This document shows, one piece after another, positions 63,785-64,000 of a stretch of DNA of 64,000 nt. The stretch lies in contig BCKT01000011.1 of assembly GCA_003116875.1 (NCBI GenBank), forward strand, positions 875,771 through 939,770, written 5' to 3'. Numbering within the stretch: the stretch's first letter is position 1; the number at the start of each line of letters is the position of its first letter. The position numbers and the translations under genes were made by a program. This DNA is from Takashimella koratensis (Eukaryota; Basidiomycota; Tremellomycetes; Trichosporonales; Tetragoniomycetaceae). The notes under the pieces are model-generated. The model did no database searches. It saw nothing but the letters and a program-made list of their open reading frames with translations, and was not told the origin of the DNA.

Positions 63785-64000
63785 GACTCTACGGCCTTGA
63801 GGCCGACGGGGGAGGTGTGAAACCTTTGATGGGTGAAAGGCTGAAAGGATGTGTGCGGGGTTGGGCTGAGCTGGCCTGGCCTGGCCGTTGGCCGGATGGC
63901 TGTGTGGGTTGTTATCTGTCTTTATTGGATGTACGCTCTATCTGTACCCTTCAGCTTTGCACTGCTCTACAAGACACAAGACACGAACGATTTGATGTAT

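Overview
The window is a gene-dense stretch of nuclear DNA from a fungus, most likely a basidiomycete yeast of the Tremellomycetes type (inferred; no marker sequence was compared). The reasons are moderate GC content, nearly every gene cut by many short introns (about 35-140 bp) with GTGAGT/GTAAGT donors and CTGAC/CTAAC branch points, short intergenic gaps, and typical fungal proteins such as Tof1, Blm10, Met8 and Nma1. There are no transposons, CRISPR arrays or operons.

Layout. 1-10 kb: the 3' end of TOF1 (+) meets the end of BLM10 (-), a very large proteasome activator gene. 10-15.3 kb: NOP58 (+), divergent from BLM10, then a cyclophilin-40 gene (+). 16-19 kb: an orphan secreted Ser/Thr-rich protein (+) and a damaged or poorly resolved orphan gene (-). 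19-22.1 kb: EXO84 (-), divergent from TRAX (+, to 23.8 kb). 24-31 kb: URA6-type UMP/CMP kinase (+), tail to tail with the RNA polymerase III largest subunit (-). 31.5-48.5 kb: SLY1 (+), then an intact 17-exon cytoplasmic dynein heavy chain (+, about 4578 aa). 49.6-54.6 kb: NMN adenylyltransferase (+), MET8 (-) and PRO3 (+), the last two divergent. 55.9 kb: an intron-containing tRNA-Leu(CAG) (-). 56.8-64 kb: MMS2 (-) divergent from PRP18 (+), a G-protein gamma subunit (-), and an eIF4E-family protein (+).

The genes are mostly housekeeping: replication fork protection, proteasome regulation, snoRNP assembly, chaperoning, exocytosis, ER-Golgi fusion, dynein transport, Pol III transcription, splicing, translation, and NAD, siroheme, proline and pyrimidine metabolism. 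They do not form one pathway. They are arranged as head-to-head and tail-to-tail neighbours sharing short promoters or 3' regions.

Exon models were built by hand by joining reading frames at consensus splice sites and checking the total length modulo 3. They closed in frame for NOP58, CYP40, EXO84, TRAX, URA6, RPC1, SLY1, DYN1, NMA1, MET8, PRO3, MMS2, PRP18, GPG and the eIF4E gene. Boundaries may be off by a base or so. BLM10 was modelled only at its ends. The most interesting structure is the use of tiny exons. BLM10 and the G-gamma gene both end in an 8-nt exon that supplies the functional C-terminal motif (YYA and CLVM), and cyclophilin-40 needs a 7-nt internal exon and two GC-AG introns.
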